Source of the DNA: Lacrimispora xylanisolvens
GTDB taxonomy: Bacteria; Bacillota; Clostridia; Lachnospirales; Lachnospiraceae
DNA: 64,000 nt
Assembly (NCBI RefSeq): GCF_002934545.1
Contig: NZ_PTJA01000002.1
Span: 248,001-312,000 of the forward strand
Direction of reading: 5' to 3'
Below are positions 15,189-23,799 of this stretch, one piece after another. The notes under the pieces are model-generated. The model saw only the letters and a program-made list of their open reading frames with translations. It had not been told where the DNA came from and ran no database searches. How positions within the stretch are numbered: position 1 is the first letter of the stretch; every line of letters starts with the position of its first letter. Both the position numbers and the translations under genes were made by a program.

Positions 15189-15734
15189 ATGTCTGTTTAT
15201 GATTTTACTGTAAAAACTATGTCCGGAGAGGATAAAAAGTTATCTGATTACAAAGGAAAGGTACTTCTTATTGTGAACACAGCAACAGCCTGCGGATTTA
15301 CTCCTCATTATACCGATCTTCAGGCAATTTATTCAGAGTACAGGGACAGCGGTCTGGAAATTCTTGATTTCCCCTGCAATCAGTTTGGCAATCAGGCACC
15401 TGGAGATAATGAGGAGATTCATACGTTCTGTACCGGACGTTTTGGCGTAACATTTCCACAGTTCTCAAAGATTGATGTAAATGGTGAGAATGCGATTCCA
15501 CTGTATCAGTATCTGGTGAAGGAAAAAGGGTTTGATGGCTTTGATCCAGAGCACAAGCTGACCAGTGTGCTGGAAGAGATGTTTGAGAAGGCAAATCCCA
15601 ATTATAAGAATGAGCCGGCTATTAAGTGGAATTTCACAAAGTTTCTTGTTGACAGAGACGGGAATGTAGTGAGAAGATTTGAACCAACTGCTGATATGAA
15701 GCTGGTGGAAGAAAGCATAAAAGAATTGCTGTAA
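15189..15734 (+). CDS. Glutathione peroxidase family protein (first copy)
   Basis: A 181-residue non-selenium glutathione/thioredoxin peroxidase that reduces organic and hydrogen peroxides. The peroxidatic Cys35 is in NTATACGFTP; the partner Gln is in DFPCNQFGNQAPG and Trp in KWNFTKFLVD, completing the Cys-Gln-Trp catalytic set. In anaerobes the reductant is normally thioredoxin. The protein is about 20 residues longer than the second copy at 20351 owing to an insert GFDGFDPEHKLTSVLEEMFE. AGGAGG precedes the ATG. It is followed by an OhrR-type regulator in the same operon. Confidence 0.95.
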   Translation: MSVYDFTVKTMSGEDKKLSDYKGKVLLIVNTATACGFTPHYTDLQAIYSEYRDSGLEILDFPCNQFGNQAPGDNEEIHTFCTGRFGVTFPQFSKIDVNGENAIPLYQYLVKEKGFDGFDPEHKLTSVLEEMFEKANPNYKNEPAIKWNFTKFLVDRDGNVVRRFEPTADMKLVEESIKELL

Positions 15735-15769
15735 TAAAATACAGGACAGCAGGAGAACGGAGAAACGTG

Positions 15770-16210
15770 ATGAATTATGACCGATTAAAAATAGAGAACC
15801 AGCTTTGCTTTCCGCTTTATGCCTCCGCCCGGGAAATTGTCAGGCTTTATAAGCCGTTTCTCGATGAGATTGACTTAACCTACACCCAGTATATTGCCAT
15901 GATGGTATTGTGGGACAGGAAGAAAGTCACTGTTAAGCAATTGGGTGAGATCCTTTATCTGGACAGCGGTACGCTGACTCCCCTGCTAAAGAAGATGGAA
16001 GCTGGAGGCCTTTTAACCCGTAACAGGGACAAGGAAGATGAGCGCAGTGTCATTGTAGAACTGACTGAAAAAGGGGAGCAGTTAAAAGAGCAGGCGGTAA
16101 CCATACCCGAACGGATCTCTCAGTGTGTCCCTCTTAACCAGGAAGAAGCAAAAGAACTTTACCATCTTTTATACAAAATACTAGGTAATACAATCAAACA
16201 TCTGGAATAA
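15770..16210 (+). CDS. OhrR-type MarR family peroxide-sensing regulator
   Basis: A 146-residue MarR-family protein of the OhrR type. The reactive Cys sits at residue 13 in IENQLCFPLYA, matching the peroxide-sensing Cys of Bacillus OhrR (LCF-LYA). The winged helix is at about residues 50-95 (ILYLDSGTLTPLLKKMEAGGL, then NRDKEDERSVIVELT). Oxidation of that Cys by organic hydroperoxides would release it from DNA. A GTG three bp earlier overlaps; GGAG 7 nt before the ATG favours 15770. It is downstream of a glutathione peroxidase whose promoter carries an OhrR-like box, and probably also controls the copy at 20351. Confidence 0.9.
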   Translation: MNYDRLKIENQLCFPLYASAREIVRLYKPFLDEIDLTYTQYIAMMVLWDRKKVTVKQLGEILYLDSGTLTPLLKKMEAGGLLTRNRDKEDERSVIVELTEKGEQLKEQAVTIPERISQCVPLNQEEAKELYHLLYKILGNTIKHLE

Positions 16211-16216
16211 AAGAAA

Positions 16217-16255
16217 AACTCAGGGAGGCCGTGAAGCCATTCCTGAGTTTTTTTA
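16217..16255. terminator. Bidirectional terminator between ohrR-like and chemoreceptor genes
   Basis: AAACTCAGG and CCTGAGTTT arms with T runs on both strands, between two convergent genes. Confidence 0.88.
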
Positions 16256-16256
16256 G

Positions 16257-17939
16257 TTAACTGTTGTGTGACAGGCTGAATCTTCCAACTTCCTGCTTTA
16301 AAGCGTGCGCCTGTGCAGCAAGCTCTTCACTGGAAGCAGAACTTTCTTCCGCTGTGGCCGCGTTGCTTTGGATGACAGCAGATACCTGATTGATACCCTG
16401 ATTGATTTCTTCCATGGAAGCTACCTGGACCGATGACGTGGATTCCACTTCTCTGATGGATACTTCTGCAAGTCTTGCCTTTTCCCCTACTTCAAGGAGT
16501 ATATCAGAGGCTTCTTTTGCCAGTTTCTCACCTTCTGCGACACTGATTGCGGAATTTTCAATTAATGCAGCAGTCTGCTTCGCAGCTTCTGCAGATTTGG
16601 CGGCCAGGTTTCTTACTTCATCTGCAACAACAGCGAAGCCTTTTCCAGCGCTGCCGGCGCGGGCAGATTCCACGGCTGCATTCAGTGCCAGTATGTTGGT
16701 CTGGAACGCGATGTCTTCAATAACCTTGGTAATGCTGGAGATTTTTTCCGAGGAAGTACTGATTTCTTTCATGGATGAATTCAGTCTGTTCATATGTTCA
16801 TTGCTCTTTTTAACACCTGTGTCAGCTGCGGCAACATATCCGGCTGCAATCTGCATATTTTCTGAATTCTGCTGTGCCTGTTTTGCCACTGTGGCAATGG
16901 AGGCAGTCAGCTCTTCTATGGCTGCAGCCTGTTCTGTGGTTCCGGAAGCAAGTGACTGGGAAGCAGAGGACACCTGTCCGGCGCCGCTGTTAACCTGGTC
17001 AGCCGCGTCGTGGACAATAAGAAGTGCCTGATTTAAATCCCGTTCAATTTTCTGAAGGGCCAGCCCTAACACATCGGCATCCGAGCGAAGAGGAATGACG
17101 CTTGTGAAATCACCGTTGCTGATCGCAGTAGCGGATTGGGCCTGATCCTTAATTCCTTCCAGCATTTTAGAAAATGCATCAGCCAGCTGCCCGGTTTCAT
17201 CCCTGGAATCAAGGTCGGCTAAGTCAACATCTATATAACCAAGAGAGATCAGCTCCGCTGCTTTTACCACCTGTTTAATTGGTCTGCTGATTATTGTGGA
17301 AATTCTTATTCCCAGTAAGACAGCTGCTGAAACACCGCAGATGATTAAGAGAACAAGAACCACTGTGGCAATGAGCGCAACAAGCTCATTTAAGTCACTA
17401 AGCTCCTTTGTTTCACTCATACGCTCATCAATGATAGCATCGAAGTTATCATATACTTTCTGTATGCTGGCCTGCTGATCGGTCATGGCTTTCTCAGCTT
17501 CCTCTTTTTTTCCGGCTTTTGCAAATTCAATGGATTTTGTCATGGCAGGATCATAGGAACCGGAGAAGAGAGAAACTGCCTCTTCAAATAAAGTCATGGA
17601 CTGAGAGCCTGCAGGAATGGAAGCTTTATAAACTGCAGAGTGGTTTAAAAACTGTTCCTTTTCCTGTGCGTAAGATTTTTCCAATTCTCCAATCCGTTCT
17701 TTATTGCCGGCACTGCTTATAATATCCTTGGAATCGGTTCTGATCTGATACAGACTTTCGATTGTGTGGAACATATCGTCAAGAGGGGCTGTCTTTGAAC
17801 GATACATATAAGTATCCTTTCTGTTTATAAACAGCATACTGGCAAGTCCTACAATGCCTACCAGCAATGTGATGAGAGCCACCGAAAGAAATCCTGTCAG
17901 CAGCTTTTTAGAAATGGGGTAGTCTTTGAAATTTTTCAT
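16257..17939 (-). CDS. Methyl-accepting chemotaxis protein
   Basis: A 560-residue membrane chemoreceptor. TM1 at about residues 10-32 ([21 protein letters not shown]), an extracellular four-helix-bundle ligand domain, TM2 at about 180-205, a HAMP domain ([22 protein letters not shown]), and a long cytoplasmic signalling domain with the hairpin tip [22 protein letters not shown] that binds CheA and CheW. An upstream in-frame start at 17981 lacks a ribosome binding site; AAGGAG lies 9 nt before the ATG at 17939. No che genes are near. Ligand unknown; being among redox genes it might respond to oxidants, but that is only context. Confidence 0.94.
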   Translation of the reverse strand: MKNFKDYPISKKLLTGFLSVALITLLVGIVGLASMLFINRKDTYMYRSKTAPLDDMFHTIESLYQIRTDSKDIISSAGNKERIGELEKSYAQEKEQFLNHSAVYKASIPAGSQSMTLFEEAVSLFSGSYDPAMTKSIEFAKAGKKEEAEKAMTDQQASIQKVYDNFDAIIDERMSETKELSDLNELVALIATVVLVLLIICGVSAAVLLGIRISTIISRPIKQVVKAAELISLGYIDVDLADLDSRDETGQLADAFSKMLEGIKDQAQSATAISNGDFTSVIPLRSDADVLGLALQKIERDLNQALLIVHDAADQVNSGAGQVSSASQSLASGTTEQAAAIEELTASIATVAKQAQQNSENMQIAAGYVAAADTGVKKSNEHMNRLNSSMKEISTSSEKISSITKVIEDIAFQTNILALNAAVESARAGSAGKGFAVVADEVRNLAAKSAEAAKQTAALIENSAISVAEGEKLAKEASDILLEVGEKARLAEVSIREVESTSSVQVASMEEINQGINQVSAVIQSNAATAEESSASSEELAAQAHALKQEVGRFSLSHNS

Positions 17940-18064
17940 TTGTAATAACTCCTTTTTTGGCACGAATTTGTATAGGGTCAAAACAGAGGAATAGCAGTAA
18001 ATCTTAATAAATTGTATCAGTATTATATCTGATCATAAGAAAAAACACAATCAGATTCATGAAA

Positions 18065-18104
18065 ACAGACGCCCTGCCGGCGGCTTAACCGGAGTGGCGT
18101 CTGT
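18065..18104 (-). terminator. Terminator of the FAD oxidase gene
   Basis: ACAGACGCC and GGCGTCTGT arms with TTTTC on the minus strand, 15 bp after the stop. Confidence 0.8.
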
Positions 18105-18118
18105 GCTTTCCTGTCACC

Positions 18119-19483
18119 CTATAAATGGGAACAGCGGCAGGAATTTCCAATTGCCTGAGGATAGGTGAAAATCTTGCAGGGGTCGTATTCTTTTCTCACC
18201 TTTTTCAATCTGCAGACATGGCTGCCATAATATTCTTCCAGATAGCAGGGGAGTCCTCCGTATGGAAAATTCACATAAGAGCCTGTTGTGACAGAAGACA
18301 GGTAACCAGACTGTCGTGCCACCCACAGGGCATTTTCCCCTTTGCTGTTTTCAAAAACCGTATTGAGCCAGACAATGTATCTGGCATCTCTATAATAAAA
18401 AGCAGTGGAATCTGTTGGCACTTCTGAAACCCTTCCGCCAAGTGCGTAGAGAGAAAGTGCGGTGTAAATGGATCCTGTGGGGCGTTTGTTAATAAGCCCT
18501 GCCAGTTTCAGACATTCACATTCGGTCAGCTCTCTTTTTACGAAACCGCTTGCGGATAAAAAGGCTTCAAAAGGAGGATAAAAGCTTCCGATTATCGTAA
18601 CTGCTTCTATAAATGTCACGTATTTTAAACGGTACTTCACCCCGCCAAGTTCCAGAAGGGGGGCGATGCTTCCAAGAGCAGCTTCCGGTGGTCCATAGAA
18701 AAAGCCTCTGGATAGAATGGAGAGACCTTCTTCCTGGGAATTAAAAATCCTCCCCACCAGTGTAATTCGCGGATCCGCGTGTTCCAGCCATTCCTGCCAG
18801 GCAAGAAGAAAGTAAGCCTGCTTTTCCTGATCGGCAGCGGGATACATGATTTCAACCAGGGTAATTTTATCCACCTTTTTGGGAAGCCGGAAGGTCATGG
18901 AGACAATAATTCCGTAATTGCCACCACCACCGCCCCTGCACGCCCAGTACAGATCCGGATTTTCTTCTGAACTGGCAGTGATAAAGCTGCCTTCTGAATT
19001 AACCATGGTAAAATTCAAAAGGCTGTCACATCCTAGTCCCAGATAGCGGCAGGAGAGTCCCCAGCCACCCCCCATGACAAAACCACTGACTCCCACTGAG
19101 GGGCAGGTACCGCCGGGAAACGGGTATCCTCTGGAAGATACAAATTCGTAAAGCTGTCTGTTATTTACACCGCCCTCTACGGTAAGAGTGCGGTTTTCCT
19201 CATCAATCGAAATGTGATTCATTTCACTAAGATCAATATCAAGTACATCATTGCCTGTAGAATATCCTTCATAATTGTGGCCTCCGCTTCGAATGCGAAG
19301 ACAGATATCCCGTTTTCTGGCCCATAACACTGCATTGCTGACTTCGGAACTATTCCGGCAGTAAACAATGGCCAGAGGAAACCGGTTGACAGCCCGGTTA
19401 TAGACTTGTCTGGCCTCATGATAGAAAGGATCATCTGGAGTTACCACACGGCCGGTAAGACCGTCAAAACTGCAGGTGCTCAT
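18119..19483 (-). CDS. FAD-binding oxidoreductase, berberine-bridge (BBE-like) type with bicovalent flavin
   Basis: A 454-residue VAO/BBE-family oxidase. RIRSGGHNYEGYS carries the His and GGTCPSVGVSGF the Cys that together hold FAD by two covalent bonds in this family; the C-terminal YYGSHVCRLKKVRKEYDPCKIF is the BBE tail. Such enzymes oxidise sugars, oligosaccharides or alcohols with O2, or act as dehydrogenases in anaerobes. There is no signal peptide. AAGGAGG lies 8 nt before the ATG at 19483; an ATG at 19510 is in frame but sits inside a hairpin that sequesters this ribosome binding site. The upstream neighbour is a metallo-hydrolase in the same direction. Confidence 0.9.
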   Translation of the reverse strand: MSTCSFDGLTGRVVTPDDPFYHEARQVYNRAVNRFPLAIVYCRNSSEVSNAVLWARKRDICLRIRSGGHNYEGYSTGNDVLDIDLSEMNHISIDEENRTLTVEGGVNNRQLYEFVSSRGYPFPGGTCPSVGVSGFVMGGGWGLSCRYLGLGCDSLLNFTMVNSEGSFITASSEENPDLYWACRGGGGGNYGIIVSMTFRLPKKVDKITLVEIMYPAADQEKQAYFLLAWQEWLEHADPRITLVGRIFNSQEEGLSILSRGFFYGPPEAALGSIAPLLELGGVKYRLKYVTFIEAVTIIGSFYPPFEAFLSASGFVKRELTECECLKLAGLINKRPTGSIYTALSLYALGGRVSEVPTDSTAFYYRDARYIVWLNTVFENSKGENALWVARQSGYLSSVTTGSYVNFPYGGLPCYLEEYYGSHVCRLKKVRKEYDPCKIFTYPQAIGNSCRCSHL

Positions 19484-19487
19484 ACTG

Positions 19488-19531
19488 ATTGCCTCCTTTC
19501 TTACTACCATGGTATTAAGGAAGGAGGCAAT
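19488..19531 (-). promoter_or_regulatory. Long hairpin sequestering the ribosome binding site of the FAD oxidase gene
   Basis: On the minus-strand mRNA, ATTGCCTCCTT pairs with AAGGAGGCAAT (11 bp); after one mismatch CTTA pairs with TAAG, and after another TACC pairs with GGTA. The 3' arm contains the entire Shine-Dalgarno AAGGAGG; the start codon is 5 nt beyond the stem. Confidence 0.75.
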
Positions 19532-19550
19532 TGGTGCCGGAGAGGAGATT

Positions 19551-20300
19551 CTAGAGCTTCATGATCTTTTTCTCATCTAAATTGGTCAGGCCCTCTGGTG
19601 TATGGGTAGATAAATAGACCGTTGGATTCTGGCTGATAAAGGAACGAACCTTTGTCAGAGTTTCTTTTGCAGCCTCAAGATCCTCAAAAACCACAGACAG
19701 GCGGTTTTCTATCAGGGCAGCATCGGTATAAGTAATGTCCCCGTGAATGAGATAAAACAATCCGTCATTTTCTGCAATCACAATGCTGTTTCCTTTTGTA
19801 TGTCCAGGTGCAGGAAGGAAATAAACTCCGTCTGTGATCGTTTCACTTGCTTCAAAGTTATGGTAGGCTCCATCCTGAAACTCCACAGGGACAATATTGT
19901 CTCCGCTTAACTTTAAAGCTTCTGCCTCTGCTTTGGAAAGGTAGATTTTTGCGTTAGGAAAGCTTCTAAGCTCGCCGGAATGATCCGGATGCTTGTGAGT
20001 CAGAAGAATCCGGGTCACATCCTCTGGCTTGTAGCCCAAATGGGAAAGAGCGGTTACATAATCATGAATCCGTTTCCCCTGATAGATTTTCTGCCCTTCT
20101 TTTGCAGGGGTGTCGGGAACCTCCTTTGGGACGCCGGTATCAATTAAAATGACTTCGCTTCCGGTATCAAAAAGATAATTTTGAAGACTGGATTCATAGG
20201 TCTTGTTTTCATCAAAAACCGGTTCGCTGACTCCGCCTCCCATTGCGAATGGTTGTGTCATAAAACCGCCCTCATATAATTTAACCGCTTTAATTTCCAT
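19551..20300 (-). CDS. MBL-fold metallo-hydrolase (AHL-lactonase-like)
   Basis: A 249-residue metallo-beta-lactamase-fold hydrolase. The two-metal signature THKHPDHSG (HxHxDH), a later His in APGHTKGN, the bridging Asp in HGDITYTD and a final His in STHTPEG are all seen. The overall shape is like N-acyl homoserine lactonases, but many relatives hydrolyse other lactones or thioesters, so the substrate is open. It lies upstream of the FAD oxidase on the same strand; an oxidase that makes a lactone followed by a lactonase would be a sensible pair, which is inference. Confidence 0.88.
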   Translation of the reverse strand: MEIKAVKLYEGGFMTQPFAMGGGVSEPVFDENKTYESSLQNYLFDTGSEVILIDTGVPKEVPDTPAKEGQKIYQGKRIHDYVTALSHLGYKPEDVTRILLTHKHPDHSGELRSFPNAKIYLSKAEAEALKLSGDNIVPVEFQDGAYHNFEASETITDGVYFLPAPGHTKGNSIVIAENDGLFYLIHGDITYTDAALIENRLSVVFEDLEAAKETLTKVRSFISQNPTVYLSTHTPEGLTNLDEKKIMKL

Positions 20301-20350
20301 GTGAATACTTCCTTTCCTGCCTGTCTGGCTCTTTATTTAATCCGCATTTG

Positions 20351-20824
20351 TTATAAAAGTGCGAGAATATCTTTTTCCAATTTCTCCGGTTTATCGGTAG
20401 GAGCATAGCGCTTTGTCACAGATCCATTTTTATCAACCAGGAATTTTGTAAAATTCCATTTAATATTAGAACCCAGAATACCTGACTGCTGTGATTTTAA
20501 ATAAGAATATAACGGGGATTCTGAGGAACCATTGACTTCGATTTTTGCAAACTGGGGAAAGGATACTTCATAGTTCATGGTACAAAACTGATGAATCTCT
20601 TCCTCTGTTCCTGGAGCCTGATGCCCGAACTGATTGCATGGAAAATCAAGAATCTCAAAGCCCTGGTTTCTGTATTTACGATAAAGTGCTTCTAAGCCTT
20701 CATACTGAGGCGTAAATCCACAGCCAGTTGCAGTGTTAACAATCAGCAGTGTTTTTCCTTTGTACTGGGACAGAGTAACAGGGTTGCCTTTTCTGTCTGT
20801 AACTGTGATATCATATAAATTCAT
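20351..20824 (-). CDS. Glutathione peroxidase family protein (second copy)
   Basis: A 157-residue peroxidase with peroxidatic Cys35 in NTATGCGFTP, Gln in DFPCNQFGHQAPG and Trp in KWNFTKFLVD. It is clearly related to the copy at 15189 but shorter. The GTG at 20833 is part of the Shine-Dalgarno GAGGTG, so the ATG at 20824 is the start. Its promoter overlaps a 26-bp palindrome of OhrR type. It lies upstream of the MBL-fold hydrolase and FAD oxidase genes on the same strand (gap about 50 bp), so all three may be transcribed together. Confidence 0.94.
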   Translation of the reverse strand: MNLYDITVTDRKGNPVTLSQYKGKTLLIVNTATGCGFTPQYEGLEALYRKYRNQGFEILDFPCNQFGHQAPGTEEEIHQFCTMNYEVSFPQFAKIEVNGSSESPLYSYLKSQQSGILGSNIKWNFTKFLVDKNGSVTKRYAPTDKPEKLEKDILALL

Positions 20825-20859
20825 ATCTGCCACCTCGCATTTGATTTATTTATTTTGCT

Positions 20860-20885
20860 AAATTAGATTGTACACAATTTAATTT
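20860..20885. promoter_or_regulatory. OhrR-like operator over the -10 of the second glutathione peroxidase gene
   Basis: AAATTA-g-ATTGT-ac-ACAAT-t-TAATTT: a 26-bp palindrome with both outer and inner arms perfect. It covers the -10 box at 20867-20872. Confidence 0.7.
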
Positions 20886-20895
20886 GAAATGTCAA
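20867..20895 (-). promoter_or_regulatory. Promoter of the second glutathione peroxidase gene
   Basis: Minus strand TTGACA (20895-20890), 17-bp spacer, TACAAT (20872-20867). Confidence 0.9.
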
Positions 20896-20911
20896 TAGTT
20901 TTTTTGCAAAA

Positions 20912-20964
20912 TAAAAAGACGCATATCTGACCCTGGAATGAATCGGGCGCGGTCGTATGCGTCT
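20912..20964 (-). terminator. Terminator of the PAS-GGDEF-HD-GYP gene
   Basis: GACGCATA (20918-20925) and TATGCGTC (20956-20963) arms, then TTTTTATTTT on the minus strand. Confidence 0.85.
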
Positions 20965-20978
20965 GTCTTTATTTTAGG

Positions 20979-23516
20979 TTAAAAAACCTGATTCAGGCTT
21001 AAAAAAATAGTAACAATAAATGGATCAAACTGTGTTCCGGAACAGCGACCGATTTCATCCATTGCAGTCTGGCTATCCAAAGCTTTCCGGTATGAGCGGT
21101 TATTGGTCATGGCGTCATAGGCATCAGCCACTGCAAGGATCCGGCAGAGAAGAGGAATATCGGCTCCTTTCAGACCTCTTGGGTAACCCGTTCCATCCCA
21201 TCGTTCATGATGAGAGAGAATGTATTCTGATACAGTGGAAAGCTCAGGTGTGTTCTGGGCAATGCGGTAGCCGATTTCCGGATGGCGCATCATTTCTTTC
21301 CATTCCTCGTCATTTAAAGGTCCTGGTTTGTTTAACGTTTCGATATTGACCCCTACCTTGCCGATATCATGGAGGATTGCCAGAAGAGATAATTCATTTT
21401 TATCCTCAGAAGACAGATTCAGCTTTTCTGCAATAGCCATACAGTAGGTTTCTAATCTTACAGCATGCTCCTCCGTTTCCATGCTCTTTTCATAAAGCGT
21501 GGCAAGAAGTGTGGTAATAATGCTGTTACGGTAGCTCTTTCCTTCTAAAAGCTTCTTATGATACATTTTTTCTTCTGCTTTTTGCAGGGACTGGCTTAAG
21601 GAATAGGAAAGATCTTCTTTCACATCAAATCCAAGAGCTACACTTACCTCCAGCGGGAGCCTGCTGCTTTTTCGGAAGGCTTCTTCCAGCCGTCCGATGA
21701 TGTCCTGCGCCTTTTTGTGATCCGTATGAGGAAGAAGAACCAGGAATTCATCACCACCCCAACGGGCAGCAATGCCCATGTTTTTAAGCGTATATTGAAG
21801 GGTTTTGGCAACCTCTTTTAATAAAAGATCTCCGGTTCTGTGTCCAAATACATCATTGATGACTTTAAGCCCATTCACATCTCCCATGATAACTGCAATT
21901 GGAAGCTGGGAAGTCTGATCCATACGTTCTAATTCTTCTTCCATATATCTGCGGTTAAATATCTGGGTCAGGGGGTCATGATAGCTTAAATAAAGGATTC
22001 GTTCCTGCTGTCGTTTCTCCTGACTGACGTCCCGAAATACCATGACTACACCGTAAACATGCCCATTCTCATCACGTATGGGTGCGGCACTGTCCGCAAT
22101 GGGAATTAAATCCCCGCTTTTATTTAACAAAACGGTATGGTTTGCAAGCCCCACAATCATGCCAGTCTCCAGTACTGCACTAATGGGATTTGGTACAATC
22201 TTTCCGGTTGTTTCATTGCGCAGATCAAAGATTTCCATAAAGGATCTGGAGCAGGCATCCTTACTGTTCCAGCCGGTAATTTCCTCGGCTGCCTGATTTA
22301 AGTAAGTCACTTTTCCATCTAAATCTGTTGTGACGACCCCATCTCCAATGGAATTTAAGGTAACGCTTAACATCTCTTTTTCCCGGTAAAGATCGTCTCT
22401 AAACTGTTCCCTGTCTGACACGTCAAAAATAATGGAATAAAGTCTTGTTTCATCTCCATAAGTGACAGGGCTGGAGTACACATCCACCATTTTAATCTCA
22501 CCGTTTTTCAGTCGGTGGGGAAACAGAAAATACTGCCGCTCCCTGTTAAATGCCTGGATACGCATCTGCTTGGTCGCATGGTCTGAGGCTGCATTAATTT
22601 CATCAATACTCATACGAAGCATCTCTTCCTTGCTATAGCCATAAAAACTGCATGCCTGAGGGTTGGCATCCAGTATTTTTCCCGTTATAGCATCAATAAT
22701 CAGCATAACAGCAGAATGCTCTGTAAACATGGAGTTGTAATTTTCTAAAAGTTGTTCCCGTTCCTGTTTTAACCGCTTTAGCTCGGTGATATCAAGGCGT
22801 GAGCCAATGATATAGGAAATCTGCCCATCCTCCATAATAGGAGTAAGGCGTACGAGCCAGTCCCTGGTGCCCTCGGGGAAATCAACGGTCTCTTCATATG
22901 TCAGACCCTCTCCGGAAGCGATGCATCGTTCATAGCCTTCTCTTAAAGCAGCTCCTACCTTTTCTCCCAGCACTTCCACCGGGGTTTTGCCAAGGAGCGG
23001 GATTTTAATCCCCGTCAGCTGCTGGTGAACTGCATTATTCTTTATATAACGGAATTCACCGCCCTGGTATGTGACGAGAAATAATCCGTCCTGGGTGCTG
23101 TTAAAAAAGATATCAATATCCCGTACCAGTTTTTCATTTGTTTTCTTTACCCTGTGAAGCTCGCTGACCAATTCCGTTACTTCATCAAAAATTGTAATGA
23201 GAGTGTTGGGATCCGGATAGCTTACAGTAATCTTATAAAAATGATTTCCTGCCTCCAGAAAGGGGGGGTGATTCCATTGATCCGGATTTTTGTAAAATTC
23301 AAGCCAGGCTGGTTGGTCAGATAAAGAAGGAAGAATCATCAACATGCTTTTTAGCAGGGCATCCTCTTTTTTTAAACCCAGATAGCGGAAAAATGTATCA
23401 TTCGCTTCGGTAAGAATATAATCCCTTGTTTGTGAATCCTTATTGAAAATAATGGTATGGCGGGCATAGCCCAACGGCAGCTGCATGAAAGCCTGATCGA
23501 AAGGTTCTTTTATCAT
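20979..23516 (-). CDS. Multi-PAS protein with GGDEF and HD-GYP domains (c-di-GMP turnover)
   Basis: An 845-residue soluble signalling protein without membrane segments. Several PAS domains fill the first 510 residues or so (for example the NSTQDGLFLVT, TGKILDANPQACSFYGYS and SIGDGVVTTDLDGKVTYLN regions). Then a GGDEF domain with intact RWGGDEFLVLL and an HD-GYP phosphodiesterase domain with HDIGKVGV, HPEIGYRIA and HHERWDGTGYPRGL. It could both make and degrade c-di-GMP, tuned by PAS ligands such as haem, flavin or small molecules. All catalytic motifs look complete, so it is not a degenerate receptor. With the cyclase at 7252 it gives this region two c-di-GMP genes. Confidence 0.94.
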   Translation of the reverse strand: MIKEPFDQAFMQLPLGYARHTIIFNKDSQTRDYILTEANDTFFRYLGLKKEDALLKSMLMILPSLSDQPAWLEFYKNPDQWNHPPFLEAGNHFYKITVSYPDPNTLITIFDEVTELVSELHRVKKTNEKLVRDIDIFFNSTQDGLFLVTYQGGEFRYIKNNAVHQQLTGIKIPLLGKTPVEVLGEKVGAALREGYERCIASGEGLTYEETVDFPEGTRDWLVRLTPIMEDGQISYIIGSRLDITELKRLKQEREQLLENYNSMFTEHSAVMLIIDAITGKILDANPQACSFYGYSKEEMLRMSIDEINAASDHATKQMRIQAFNRERQYFLFPHRLKNGEIKMVDVYSSPVTYGDETRLYSIIFDVSDREQFRDDLYREKEMLSVTLNSIGDGVVTTDLDGKVTYLNQAAEEITGWNSKDACSRSFMEIFDLRNETTGKIVPNPISAVLETGMIVGLANHTVLLNKSGDLIPIADSAAPIRDENGHVYGVVMVFRDVSQEKRQQERILYLSYHDPLTQIFNRRYMEEELERMDQTSQLPIAVIMGDVNGLKVINDVFGHRTGDLLLKEVAKTLQYTLKNMGIAARWGGDEFLVLLPHTDHKKAQDIIGRLEEAFRKSSRLPLEVSVALGFDVKEDLSYSLSQSLQKAEEKMYHKKLLEGKSYRNSIITTLLATLYEKSMETEEHAVRLETYCMAIAEKLNLSSEDKNELSLLAILHDIGKVGVNIETLNKPGPLNDEEWKEMMRHPEIGYRIAQNTPELSTVSEYILSHHERWDGTGYPRGLKGADIPLLCRILAVADAYDAMTNNRSYRKALDSQTAMDEIGRCSGTQFDPFIVTIFLSLNQVF

Positions 23517-23741
23517 AATGGGACCCCCTTTGCCTTGTTGAAAATATTGTCATATTTGGTAAATATTTGTAATAAAATAATATCAGATGTTTGTAGCAAT
23601 TGCAATGAATAGGAATTGAAACAATGTGCATGTACAATATTATATTGCCAATTGGAAGAGTGTGTGAAAATGGTGAGGATAGCAACGAGGTAATTATGAT
23701 GATAAATTTTAAAAAATTATATTTTTATTAGGTTGACAGGT

Positions 23742-23769
23742 ACTTTTCCGGCTTTTTCATCATAAAATA
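23742..23769 (+). promoter_or_regulatory. Possible sigma-K-type sporulation promoter before the LysM gene
   Basis: AC at 23742-23743, 17 bp, then CATAAAATA at 23761-23769, agreeing with the late mother-cell consensus AC-N17-CATAnnnTA as I recall it. No good sigma-A pair lies in the 270-bp intergenic region before this gene, although TTGACA occurs at 23733 without a -10 at the right distance. Confidence 0.4.
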
Positions 23770-23799
23770 AGACAAATTGTTTAATTGAAAGGCAGTATT

